From positions 124,001 through 188,000 of the forward strand of contig NZ_CP073100.1 of the NCBI RefSeq assembly GCF_018137965.1: a DNA stretch of 64,000 bases, given 5' to 3'. Positions within the stretch are counted from its first letter, which is position 1. Every line of letters begins with the position of its first letter. The notes under the pieces were generated by a model. That model was not told where the DNA came from. It saw only the letters and a list, made by a program, of their open reading frames with translations, and did no database searches. The stretch comes from Luteolibacter ambystomatis (GTDB lineage: Bacteria > Verrucomicrobiota > Verrucomicrobiia > Verrucomicrobiales > Akkermansiaceae). This document shows, piece by piece, positions 1 to 7,779 of this stretch. Position numbers and translations under genes: made by a program.

Positions 1-2
1 CC

Positions 3-866
3 AAGGTTGCGAGCTGGCATACGGATGAACGCAGTGGCTCGCTCAGCATCACGAAGACCCTTGCCGGTCTTGCCGTGACCAAGGCGGTCTCACAGGGGAA
101 AATGTCTCTGGATGAGCCCGCCTACCACACCCTGACCGAGTGGAAGGGCGATGCGGCCAAGCAGCAGATCACCCCGCGCATGCTGCTCCAGCAGGTCTCC
201 GGTCTTGAGAACGGTGGGAATGCCCTCTACCGCCCGGTCGTTCAGGACAAGGGCAAGGCTGCACTCAGCCTGAAGGTGGTGAACCAACCCGGCACGTTTT
301 TCCGCTATGGGGCTTCCCACTGGGAAGTACTGGCGGAGTATCTGAACCGCCGTCTCGGCGGCGGGAACGCTCTCGAGAAGCACCTGAGCCGCAATGTGCT
401 CAATTCGATCGGTCTGGAATCCCCCGAATGGCGGTCGGACCTGAAGGGGCGCTTCTACCTCTCCACCGGCACGAAGTTCACCGTGGAGGACCTCGGGCGG
501 CTCGGTCGGACCTTGGCGAAGTTGTTGCGCGGAGAGAATGCCGATGGCTTTGATGCCGGGGTGTTCGCCAATGTGACACGCCCGTCGAATGCGAATCCGA
601 TGTTCGGTGGCGGCCTGTGGAGGAATGTCCAGGTGCGGCGCGGTGGCGCGCACGGGATCGAGGTGGAGGACTCCATCGAACCGGCACCGGCAGGTGGTTT
701 CTGGCCGGGGGCCTGCCTTTCCACGCGGAATCCGGCGGATCTGGTCGGCCTGATCGGCTCGTCCGGCCAGCGGGTGTTCATCTGGCCCTCGCGGAACCGC
801 GTGTTCGCACGCCTTGGTGGCTCGCGGACCTGGAAGGACCGTCCGCTGCTGGAGACGCTGGCGTGA
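3..866 (+). CDS. Serine hydrolase (beta-lactamase/PBP-like fold), 5'-truncated by window edge
   Basis: The reading frame is open from base 3 and enters from outside the window; 287 residues are visible. It carries S-I-T-K (codons at 45-56), the SxxK nucleophile motif of class C beta-lactamase-related hydrolases (PF00144), followed by the hydrophobic helix LAGLAVTKAV. A YGAS element in a YxN-like context near the middle (about residue 102) would be the second motif, but the usual Asn is not obvious. The end (VFIWPSRNRVFARLG) resembles the terminal strands of the fold. Such enzymes are usually periplasmic esterases or peptidases; the substrate cannot be told. The stop lies 3 bp from the stop of the convergent kinase gene. 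The GTG at 75 is only an internal codon, because the catalytic serine lies upstream of it. Confidence 0.8.
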   Translation, partial: KVASWHTDERSGSLSITKTLAGLAVTKAVSQGKMSLDEPAYHTLTEWKGDAAKQQITPRMLLQQVSGLENGGNALYRPVVQDKGKAALSLKVVNQPGTFFRYGASHWEVLAEYLNRRLGGGNALEKHLSRNVLNSIGLESPEWRSDLKGRFYLSTGTKFTVEDLGRLGRTLAKLLRGENADGFDAGVFANVTRPSNANPMFGGGLWRNVQVRRGGAHGIEVEDSIEPAPAGGFWPGACLSTRNPADLVGLIGSSGQRVFIWPSRNRVFARLGGSRTWKDRPLLETLA

Positions 867-869
867 GCC

Positions 870-2483
870 TCACCGTACCGGCGGCATCCGCAGGGTGAAG
901 GTCGTGCCTCTGCCGAGCGTGCTATCCACTGTGAGGGAAGCTCCGTGGGCATCCGCGATACGTTTGCAGATGGCCAGCCCGAGACCCGCGCCGCCGGTGG
1001 AGCGGTTGCGCGAGGCATCGGCGCGGTAGAAGCGCTCGAACAAATGCGGCAGATGCTCGGCGGCGATACCAGGGCCGGTGTCGCTGATCGTGAGAATCGC
1101 GCCGCCTGCATCCAGACGGGTGCGGACGCGGACCTCCGCGCCCTCCGGGCTGTACTTCACCGCATTGGTGAGCAGGTTCATGATGATCTGCGCGAGCTGG
1201 TCGGAATTGCCGCGGCAGGGGGAGGAGCAGAGATCCTCCGATAGACGGATGTTTTTCTCCGCGGCCATCACTTCCATCAGGTGGATGTGATCACGGGCCA
1301 GATCGGCCAGATCGCAGGAGCGTACTTCCGTTTCGTGGGGAGCGGCATCGAGGACGGAGAGTTGCAGCAGCGATTCGATCAGGCCGTGCATGCGCTTCGC
1401 GGCGCGCTGGCAGATTTCGAAGGCCGCCTTGTAGTCGCTCGGGCTGCGTTCCTTCGAAAGCGCGAGCTGGGCCTGGCCGAGGATGATCGAGACGGGGGTG
1501 CGGAGTTCATGCGCGGCGTCCGAGGTGAAGCGGGCCTGCTCGTCGAAGGCGGTATCGAGGCGTTGGAAGGTCGTGTCCAAGAGGGTGGCGAGCTTGCCGA
1601 GTTCGCTTTCGGTTTCCTCGGTGCGGATGCGTTCATCGAAATGACCGGCGGCAATACGGGTGGCGGCCGCGCTGATGTGGGCAATGGGGCGCATGGCCCG
1701 CGACGCGATCCACCAGCCGATGGCGAGTCCGGCGACGAGCACGCTGCCGCCGGTGCCCGCCAGCTTCCAGGCGAAGTCGTTCATCTCACGGTGGATGCCC
1801 GCCATCGAGATGCCAGCCAGCAGACATTCGCCGGGCGGAGTAAACAGGAAAGCCTCGCGGAATCCTTCGCGGGTGCGGATGCCCTTCGCGAAGGCAGGAT
1901 CATCGGCGGGAGGCCGGATCACTCCGGTGGGCGCGGCGGCGGAGGTATCCAGCAGCGAGCCATGTCTCGTCCATGTCACATAGTAGTAGGGGAGGGCGTC
2001 CTTCGGATTGAACAAGGCGTTCATCTGGGCGTTGCGGAATCCCGGCGGAGGGCCCGCAGGTCCACGGTGCTCATCGGGTCGGCCATCGCGCTTGGGAGGC
2101 GGGTTGCGGTTCGGATCGTCACGCGGTGGCCCGCCCTCCATGCCCGGTTCATCATCGAGAGGCAGCCATTCCTCATCGTCGGGGCCGGGCTTGTTGGCTA
2201 CGGCGGGAAGATTGCCATCGTCGGGGCGGGGGCCTTGCCCGCGAGGCTGGCGGCCATCCATAGGACCCGCACCACCCCGTGGCGGACCATTGCCTCCGCC
2301 GCCGCCCTGCGTCAATGCGGAGCCGAGCGCGGAGAGGCGGAGTTCCAGTTCATGATCCGTCATCCGCAGGAGATTCGCATGCTCCAACCGATAGGCGGTC
2401 ACACAAAATCCACCGATGACGGTGAGCAGCAGCAGGCCGTGCCATGCCTGGATGCGCCAGCGGATGGATTTTCTCAAACTCAT
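870..2483 (-). CDS. Sensor histidine kinase with Pro/Gly/Asp-rich extracytoplasmic insert
   Basis: 537 residues. Membrane segments are at about 14-31 and 241-259, enclosing a sensor region of about 200 residues. The stretch 60-148 is extremely rich in Gly, Pro, Asp and Arg and looks disordered; 150-235 looks folded. HAMP follows at about 260-313, then the HisKA phosphoacceptor in SDAAHELRTP (His325). The HATPase end has NLLTNAVKYSP (N box), DTGPGIA (G1) and GGAGLGLAI (G2). It is a transmembrane kinase that autophosphorylates and passes phosphate to the regulator encoded just upstream. Its start overlaps the regulator's stop by 4 bp (ATGA), so the two are translationally coupled. The ligand is unknown; the neighbouring MbnP-MauG fusion makes a metal or redox signal plausible, which is inference. 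Confidence 0.93.
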   Translation of the reverse strand: MSLRKSIRWRIQAWHGLLLLTVIGGFCVTAYRLEHANLLRMTDHELELRLSALGSALTQGGGGGNGPPRGGAGPMDGRQPRGQGPRPDDGNLPAVANKPGPDDEEWLPLDDEPGMEGGPPRDDPNRNPPPKRDGRPDEHRGPAGPPPGFRNAQMNALFNPKDALPYYYVTWTRHGSLLDTSAAAPTGVIRPPADDPAFAKGIRTREGFREAFLFTPPGECLLAGISMAGIHREMNDFAWKLAGTGGSVLVAGLAIGWWIASRAMRPIAHISAAATRIAAGHFDERIRTEETESELGKLATLLDTTFQRLDTAFDEQARFTSDAAHELRTPVSIILGQAQLALSKERSPSDYKAAFEICQRAAKRMHGLIESLLQLSVLDAAPHETEVRSCDLADLARDHIHLMEVMAAEKNIRLSEDLCSSPCRGNSDQLAQIIMNLLTNAVKYSPEGAEVRVRTRLDAGGAILTISDTGPGIAAEHLPHLFERFYRADASRNRSTGGAGLGLAICKRIADAHGASLTVDSTLGRGTTFTLRMPPVR

Positions 2484-3133
2484 GCCTCGATGCTGTAGCC
2501 TTGGCCGCGGAGGGTGGTGATGAAGGCGGCTCCGAATTTTTTCCGCAGGTTGAAGACGTGGACATCCACGAGATTGGACATCGGGGTGTCATTCTCATCG
2601 TGGAGGTGCTCGTAGAGATCGGTGCGGCTGACGATCTTGCCGCGGCGGGAAACCATGAACTCCAGCAGCGCGTACTCACGGCCGGTGAGGGCCACGGGTT
2701 GCCCGCCCAGCGTGGCCTTGCGCGCGGAAGTGTCCACCTCCACCTCGCCCACGCGGATCAGGTGGCTGGCATCCCCCTGCGAGCGGCGGATCAGGGCGCG
2801 GACGCGCGCGGCCAGCTCATCCAGATCCACCGGCTTGAGAATGTAATCGTCCGCTCCACTATCGAGGCCTTGGATGCGGTCGTTCACTTTGGTCCGGGCG
2901 GTGAGCATCAGCACCGGCGTTTTTTTCTTTTGGCGGAGGCGCTTCAGAACCTCGAAGCCATCCATGCGGGGCAGCATCACATCGAGGATGATGGCGTCGT
3001 AGTCCCATTCGACCGCCTTGTAGAGGGCCTCCTCGCCATCGGCGGCTTCATCCACGGCATGGCCTTCCTCGCGCATCGCCTGGACCAGGGTGCCGAGGAG
3101 GTCGGGTTCGTCTTCAACAACAAGCACTCGCAT
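2480..3133 (-). CDS. OmpR/PhoB-family response regulator
   Basis: 217 residues. The receiver domain (1-115) has the acidic pair in VVEDEP, the phosphoacceptor Asp51 in ILDVMLPRMDG and a conserved Lys in the LTARTK segment. The second half (about 125-217) is an OmpR-type winged helix ending in VFNLRKKFG....TLRGQGYSI, typical of this family. It is partner to the kinase whose start codon overlaps its stop. A TTCAT-N6-TTAAT box lies 26-41 bp upstream of its start on its own strand. The same architecture is found before the two divergent genes, so autoregulation and control of those genes are predicted. OmpR-type proteins bind tandem half-sites 11 bp apart, which is the spacing seen. Confidence 0.93.
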   Translation of the reverse strand: MRVLVVEDEPDLLGTLVQAMREEGHAVDEAADGEEALYKAVEWDYDAIILDVMLPRMDGFEVLKRLRQKKKTPVLMLTARTKVNDRIQGLDSGADDYILKPVDLDELAARVRALIRRSQGDASHLIRVGEVEVDTSARKATLGGQPVALTGREYALLEFMVSRRGKIVSRTDLYEHLHDENDTPMSNLVDVHVFNLRKKFGAAFITTLRGQGYSIEA

Positions 3134-3158
3134 TCGGGGCGGACTGTATCAGGGCTCC

Positions 3159-3174
3159 ATTAAGACACGATGAA
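3159..3174 (-). promoter_or_regulatory. Predicted response-regulator box upstream of the regulator gene
   Basis: On the minus strand this reads TTCATCGTGTCTTAAT. It matches 12 of 16 positions of the two identical boxes at 3201-3216 and 4982-4997, and keeps both TTCAY and TTAAT half-sites at an 11-bp offset. It is 26 bp upstream of the regulator start codon, as expected for an autoregulatory site. The role is inferred from position and spacing. Confidence 0.6.
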
Positions 3175-3197
3175 TATGTGGGGAGCGGCAGCGGGCC

Positions 3198-3216
3198 CCG
3201 TTCACGCTGGCTTAAT
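3198..3216 (+). promoter_or_regulatory. Predicted response-regulator box upstream of the MbnP-MauG fusion
   Basis: The sequence CCGTTCACGCTGGCTTAAT is repeated without mismatch at 4979-4997. Within it TTCAC and TTAAT are half-sites 11 bp apart, the layout bound by OmpR/PhoB-type dimers. It ends 27 nt before the GTG start at 3244; the second copy ends 26 nt before its start codon. Near-identical placement before two consecutive genes argues for a promoter element rather than chance. Confidence 0.65.
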
Positions 3217-3243
3217 GAACCCTGTGGCAGGGTAGCGGCGTTC

Positions 3244-4977
3244 GTGAAAGTTCCCTCCATCCTTTTCACCGCCATCCTCGCGGGGTTGTCCTGCGCGGAG
3301 GCCCAGCACCGGCTCGACGTGGAAGTCATGCCGTGCTTCGGCCCCGCGCCGCTCGCCTTCGACACCCTGGGTCTGGAAACCGGGACACACAGGAGTGTTT
3401 CCGTGACCCGATGTGACCTGTTGTTGTCCGCAGCCGCGTTGCAACGCGAGGATGGCGGCTGGATCGGCATGGAGAAATGGTCCGCGTATCTCGGCATGCG
3501 CGAGGGCAAGACGCGCTTCGCGCTGCCTAATATCCCGGAGGGGAAGTTCAAGCGGCTGCGGTTTCACATCGGCCTCTCGTCGCAGATGAACCATGGCGAT
3601 CCCTCCCGGCATGCACCGCGGCATCCGCTCAATCCATTGGTCAATGGCATGCACTGGGGATGGCAGGGAGGTTATGTGTTCGCTGCTTTGGAAGGACGCT
3701 GGCGTGGTGCGGATGGAGCGATGGGCGGCTATTCCTATCACCTCGCGAACGACGAGCATCTGATGACGGTGGAGCTACCGGTGACGCTGGATCTCACCCG
3801 TGATCAAACGCTGCATTTGACGCTGGATCTCCGGGCCGTGCTCAAGGATGTGGAGATGGCCGAGGACAACTCGACCACGCATTCGCGTCCCGGCGATGGT
3901 CTGGCCGGTGAGATATGCACGAAGTTGTCCGCCGCGTTCAGCGTCGGGAACATTTCTCCGACACCGAGCCGTGCGGAGGTTGCGACCAAGGTGAATGCCC
4001 GCATCGCCGAGGGAGCCACACCGTATCGCTTCACCTATCCCGCCGGATTCCCGCGGCCGGATCTGCCGGTGGACAATCCTTTGACCGAGGAGGGCGTCGT
4101 GTTTGGAAGGAAGCTGTTCCATGACACGCGGCTCAGTGGCAATGGCACACAGTCCTGTGCCTCGTGCCACATCGCGGAGCAGGGGTTGAGCGATCCCCGG
4201 CGGTACAGCATCGGTGCGTTCGGTGACAAGGGCACGCGCCAGGCGATGCCGTTGTTCAATCTCGCGTGGAAGTCTTCCTATTTCTGGGACGGGCGTGCGC
4301 CGACTCTCCGGGCGCAAGTGCTCCAGCCGATCGGGAATCCGATCGAGATGCATGCGTCGCTGCCGCAGGTTGTGGGACGATTGTCCGTGGATGCCGAATA
4401 TCGTTCGATGGCGCTGGCCGCGTTCGGTTCGGAAGCGATCGACAGCGATGCGGTCGCGCGGGCTCTGGAGCAATTCCTGCTGACCCTGGTATCCGCCGAC
4501 TCGAAGTTCGATCGTGCGATGCGGGGAGAGGAAGTGTTGACGGAGGAGGAAGAGCGCGGCGCGCGTCTTTTCAACACGGAATACGACCCAGGCCGCGGTC
4601 GGCGCGGTGCGGACTGCTTTCACTGCCATGGCGGCCCGATGTTCCAGAGCATGGCCTTCGCGAACAACGGCCTTGATGCCGGACCGAAGGATGCTGGACG
4701 TTCGATGGTCACGGGCTTTTCGGGAGATCGCGGCAAGTTCGCGGTGCCGACGATGCGCAACATCGCGCTCACCGCGCCCTACATGCATGACGGACGCTTC
4801 GCGACGCTGGAGGAAGTGATCGGGCATTACAGCCGCGGCGTCGCCCGCAGTGACACGCTCGATGCGAACCTCGCGAAACATCCCGTGGGCGGCATCGATC
4901 TCTCCCCCGCGGACAAGCGCGCTCTCGTCGCCTTCCTCCGGACTCTAACTGATGAACATTTCCCAACAGGAAAATGA
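3244..4977 (+). CDS. Secreted MbnP-MauG fusion: copper-binding-type domain joined to a di-heme peroxidase
   Basis: 577 residues from GTG 3244, chosen because it gives a clean signal peptide (about 1-21); an earlier in-frame start exists but would pass through the regulatory box. Residues 22-235 resemble MbnP (VSVTRCDLLLSAAAL, an IPEGKFKRLRFHIGL segment, then HWGWQGGY at 137-144). Residues 270-577 are a MauG/cytochrome c peroxidase-type di-heme enzyme with haem sites CASCH (305-309) and CFHCH (458-462) and the late APYMHDGRF motif. In known systems MbnP and MbnH are separate proteins: MbnH oxidises a tryptophan of MbnP to kynurenine, which then takes part in copper binding. Here substrate and enzyme appear to be one chain. 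The product is expected in the periplasm. The family call is by eye; the modification is inference. Confidence 0.82.
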   Translation: MKVPSILFTAILAGLSCAEAQHRLDVEVMPCFGPAPLAFDTLGLETGTHRSVSVTRCDLLLSAAALQREDGGWIGMEKWSAYLGMREGKTRFALPNIPEGKFKRLRFHIGLSSQMNHGDPSRHAPRHPLNPLVNGMHWGWQGGYVFAALEGRWRGADGAMGGYSYHLANDEHLMTVELPVTLDLTRDQTLHLTLDLRAVLKDVEMAEDNSTTHSRPGDGLAGEICTKLSAAFSVGNISPTPSRAEVATKVNARIAEGATPYRFTYPAGFPRPDLPVDNPLTEEGVVFGRKLFHDTRLSGNGTQSCASCHIAEQGLSDPRRYSIGAFGDKGTRQAMPLFNLAWKSSYFWDGRAPTLRAQVLQPIGNPIEMHASLPQVVGRLSVDAEYRSMALAAFGSEAIDSDAVARALEQFLLTLVSADSKFDRAMRGEEVLTEEEERGARLFNTEYDPGRGRRGADCFHCHGGPMFQSMAFANNGLDAGPKDAGRSMVTGFSGDRGKFAVPTMRNIALTAPYMHDGRFATLEEVIGHYSRGVARSDTLDANLAKHPVGGIDLSPADKRALVAFLRTLTDEHFPTGK

Positions 4978-4978
4978 G

Positions 4979-4997
4979 CCGTTCACGCTGGCTTAAT
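4979..4997 (+). promoter_or_regulatory. Predicted response-regulator box upstream of the YHYH gene
   Basis: This is the second perfect copy of CCGTTCACGCTGGCTTAAT. It sits in the 46-bp gap between the fusion gene and the YHYH gene and ends 26 nt before the ATG at 5024. It suggests the second gene has its own regulated promoter in addition to any read-through from the first. Confidence 0.65.
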
Positions 4998-5023
4998 CGT
5001 CCTTCTGACACACTCACGACAGC

Positions 5024-6829
5024 ATGAAGACACTTTCCACCGCAGCTGTTTTCGGACTCACCGTTCTGGCCGCTCGGGCCGATCCGCAGCTCACCTCATG
5101 GATCACGGCGTATTCCTCGAAATACGCCCGCATCCATCGCACGGATGCAGAAAAGCTCGCGGGCACGACCTACACCACCTGGACGAATACCCGGAACATC
5201 CAGAGCCTGCCGGTCTATTGCGGCATCCAGACCATCACCTATTCCTCGGGCTGGATCTATTTCAATACCTCCGATCTCGCGCCCTACACGATGGGGCCAT
5301 GGTACGACAACGCGGCACGCACCACCGAATTCGTCAACCTGCCGGTGAACCAGAATCTGAACTACCGGATTCCCCGTACTTCCACGCTGCCCACGCCGCC
5401 CGCCACGAAGACCTCCACCAAGGGGATGGAGGATTCGATCGGGTTCTATGTGGACGGGGTGTCGATGTTCGATCCCACGGACGGCTTCACCTACTCCGGT
5501 GGCGCCGAGGCCAGTCCCGGTACCGGCCAGTGGCACCGCGATGCCTACTTCAACGAGAGCATCACCTTCGATCCCGGCAACACCCACCAGCAAAACACGG
5601 GCAAGTATCACAACCACGCCAATCCGATCGCGCTTCGTTATTTGCTCGGCGATCACGTGGATTTCAACTCCGCGACCAAGACCTACAGCGAATCCACCGC
5701 CGCACCTGTGAAGCACTCTCCGATCATCGGCTGGATGCGGGATGGCTACCCGGTTTACGGGCCGAACGGCTATTCAAGTGCGCTGGATTCCAGCAGCGGC
5801 ATCCGCCGGATGACCGGTGGCTTCGTCAAACGGGATGGTACCACCACCGGCGTGGACAACATCACCACGACGGGCCGCTCGCTTCCCACCTGGGCCACCC
5901 GCAACAATGGTGGCATCTCCGCTACCGGGCCGACCGTTTCCACCACCTATCCGCTCGGCCGCTACAATGAGGACTGGGCGTATCTGGGAGATCTCTACAA
6001 GTCCGGCTCCACGAAATACGCGCAAGGCGTCGATTTCGACCTGAACGAATACAATGTCCGCTACTGCGTGACGCCGGAGTTCCCCGGCGGCACCTACGCC
6101 TACTTCCTGTGCCTGAATGCGGCCGGAGTCCCACAATTCCCCTACAACTCGACGCTCTACTTCTTTGGAAATCCCACCGGTGGCACCGCGACCGCAGCGG
6201 AAACCGTGACCTCCTATTTCAACAACGGCGGAGCGAATCTGGTGGAGAAAGCCTCCGTGCCCACGACCAACAGCGGCAATGGCAATGTCACGCTCACCTG
6301 GACCAGCGTGGAAGGCGGAACCTACAAGGTGGAGGCCAGCGACGACCTTGCGGCTTGGGCGACCCTGACCTCCACCCAGGCGGCGACCAGCGCCAGCACG
6401 ACCACCAGCTACGTGGAAGCCGGAGCCGCCACCGCTCATCCGAAGCGTTTCTATCGCGTCAGCCGCGCCGCGCTGGCCAGCTATGACGGTGGCACGGGAA
6501 CCGGCACCGGTGGAGGCACCGGCACCGAAGGCATCTCCACGGTGAGCCCCACCAGCGGCAATCGCGGCACCCAGGTCACGCTGACGGTGACCCTCAATAC
6601 CTCTTACAATCCGGCTCCGCCTCCGACCAACGTACAGCCGACTTCGGCAACGCTGGCCAAAACCGGCGCCACCACCATCACGGCCACCAGCTACACCCGG
6701 AACACCACCACCGGCATTGTGACCCTGGTCTTCACCATCCCCGCCAATGCCACCACCGGCACCTACACCGTGAACTCCACATTCGGCCCGAATACCTGGT
6801 CGTTGGCCAATGGATTCACGGTGAAGTGA
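5024..6829 (+). CDS. Secreted YHYH-domain protein with C-terminal Ig-like module
   Basis: 601 residues with a signal peptide (about 1-20, ending AARA). The central part (about 110-385) has the features of the YHYH family: GKYHNHANPIALRYLLGDHVDF-type histidine motif, then HSPIIGWMRDGYPVYGPNGY. The family has no settled biochemical role. It is followed by a short Ser/Thr-rich domain (GNVTLTWTSVEGGTYKVEASDDL) typical of extracellular proteins of this phylum. A Gly/Thr linker near 490 leads to an Ig-like or IPT-like C-terminal domain. The location next to the MbnP-MauG fusion, sharing its upstream box, suggests a joint periplasmic or surface function, possibly metal- or redox-related; this is inference. 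Confidence 0.8.
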   Translation: MKTLSTAAVFGLTVLAARADPQLTSWITAYSSKYARIHRTDAEKLAGTTYTTWTNTRNIQSLPVYCGIQTITYSSGWIYFNTSDLAPYTMGPWYDNAARTTEFVNLPVNQNLNYRIPRTSTLPTPPATKTSTKGMEDSIGFYVDGVSMFDPTDGFTYSGGAEASPGTGQWHRDAYFNESITFDPGNTHQQNTGKYHNHANPIALRYLLGDHVDFNSATKTYSESTAAPVKHSPIIGWMRDGYPVYGPNGYSSALDSSSGIRRMTGGFVKRDGTTTGVDNITTTGRSLPTWATRNNGGISATGPTVSTTYPLGRYNEDWAYLGDLYKSGSTKYAQGVDFDLNEYNVRYCVTPEFPGGTYAYFLCLNAAGVPQFPYNSTLYFFGNPTGGTATAAETVTSYFNNGGANLVEKASVPTTNSGNGNVTLTWTSVEGGTYKVEASDDLAAWATLTSTQAATSASTTTSYVEAGAATAHPKRFYRVSRAALASYDGGTGTGTGGGTGTEGISTVSPTSGNRGTQVTLTVTLNTSYNPAPPPTNVQPTSATLAKTGATTITATSYTRNTTTGIVTLVFTIPANATTGTYTVNSTFGPNTWSLANGFTVK

Positions 6830-6845
6830 CCCACGGGTTCCCCCC

Positions 6846-6897
6846 AAGCTCCGGATCAAGCTCCCCCGCGGTTGCATCGCGTCTTGATCCGGAGCTT
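6846..6897 (+). terminator. Terminator-like hairpin after the YHYH gene
   Basis: A 15-bp perfect inverted repeat (AAGCTCCGGATCAAG at 6846-6860 and its complement at 6883-6897) encloses a 22-nt loop that holds a smaller CGCG/CGCG hairpin. It lies 16 bp after the stop codon. There is no long T-run, but stem length and position fit an intrinsic terminator. Confidence 0.65.
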
Positions 6898-6938
6898 TCG
6901 GGATGGGCAAGCGGGCGCATGCATGGTTTGAAGTCCCT

Positions 6939-7718
6939 GTGTCCGCCCTGAAGTTCAAACTCACGATCGCCTTCGACGGCTCCGCCTACCAGGGCTGGCA
7001 GTCGCAGAAATCAGGACGGGGGGTGCAGGACCAGGTTGAGGCGGCTTTGGCGCGCCTGTTTCCAAGCGCACCGGGAGTACAGGGATCCAGCCGTACGGAT
7101 GCGGGCGTGCATGCGCTTGGCATGACCGCGCATTTCGAAGTGCGGCGTGTGGAATTCCGGATGCCGGCGCGGCATCTGGTGTTGGCGATCAACGCATGCC
7201 TGCCAGAGGACATCCGTGTGTTGTCCGCGGCAAAGGCCCCTGCGGAGTTCAACGCGCGTTTCGATACGACCGGAAAGCAGTACCGTTACGAAGTGTGGAA
7301 TCATACGGTGATGAATCCGCTGGAGCGCGCACGCGCCTGGCATGTGCCGCGTCCACTCGACCTGGCGGCGATGCGGGAGGCGGCCGCGCATTTCGTGGGG
7401 CGGCATGATTTCCGCTCCTTCACCGCGAACCGCGGTGACGTGCTGGAAGATGCGGTGAGAACCTTGAGCCGCTGCGAGGTGCGGCGGACGGGAGCGCGGA
7501 TCACCTTCATCATCGAGGGCGAGGGATTTCTCTACAAGATGTGCCGCGGCATTGTCGGTACGCTGGTGCAGATCGGCTATGGCAAGTATCCGCCTGCCGA
7601 GGTGAAGGAGATGCTCGCCCGGGAGGACCGGCGGGTGGCCGGGATGAATGCTCCCGCGCACGGGCTGGTCCTGTGGAAGGTGTTTTATCCGCGGACTCAA
7701 GTACGATCCCGCCCGTAG
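6939..7718 (+). CDS. truA: tRNA pseudouridine(38-40) synthase TruA
   Basis: 259 residues from GTG 6939. TruA isomerises uridines 38-40 in the tRNA anticodon arm. The N-terminus FKLTIAFDGSAYQGWQ and the catalytic-Asp motif SSRTDAGVHALG are canonical, as are the central FDTTGKQYRYEVWN and HDFRSF motifs and the C-terminal GEGFLYKMCRGIVGTLV. An ATG at 6903 is in frame but lies only 5 bp after the upstream hairpin and adds 12 residues not seen in the family, so the GTG is preferred. The full family length is kept. It stands alone, with a hairpin downstream before the convergent dioxygenase gene. Confidence 0.92.
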   Translation: MSALKFKLTIAFDGSAYQGWQSQKSGRGVQDQVEAALARLFPSAPGVQGSSRTDAGVHALGMTAHFEVRRVEFRMPARHLVLAINACLPEDIRVLSAAKAPAEFNARFDTTGKQYRYEVWNHTVMNPLERARAWHVPRPLDLAAMREAAAHFVGRHDFRSFTANRGDVLEDAVRTLSRCEVRRTGARITFIIEGEGFLYKMCRGIVGTLVQIGYGKYPPAEVKEMLAREDRRVAGMNAPAHGLVLWKVFYPRTQVRSRP

Positions 7719-7725
7719 ATCATTT

Positions 7726-7742
7726 CCCGATGGTTCATCGGG
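7726..7742. terminator. Hairpin between convergent truA and dioxygenase genes
   Basis: CCCGATG-GTT-CATCGGG is a perfect 7-bp stem with a 3-nt loop in the 61-bp gap between two convergent stop codons. It could stop transcription from both sides, although there is no T-run on either strand. Confidence 0.4.
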
Positions 7743-7779
7743 CGGCTGCCACAAAGCCCGGGGATGCGTTCCACGCGGA

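Noticed and set aside
3178..3243. Longer N-terminus for the MbnP-MauG fusion
   Set aside because: It would translate through the regulatory box and hide the signal peptide that begins at GTG 3244.
6903..6938. Upstream ATG start for truA
   Set aside because: It would begin 5 bp after a terminator-like hairpin and adds residues not seen in TruA; GTG at 6939 is preferred.
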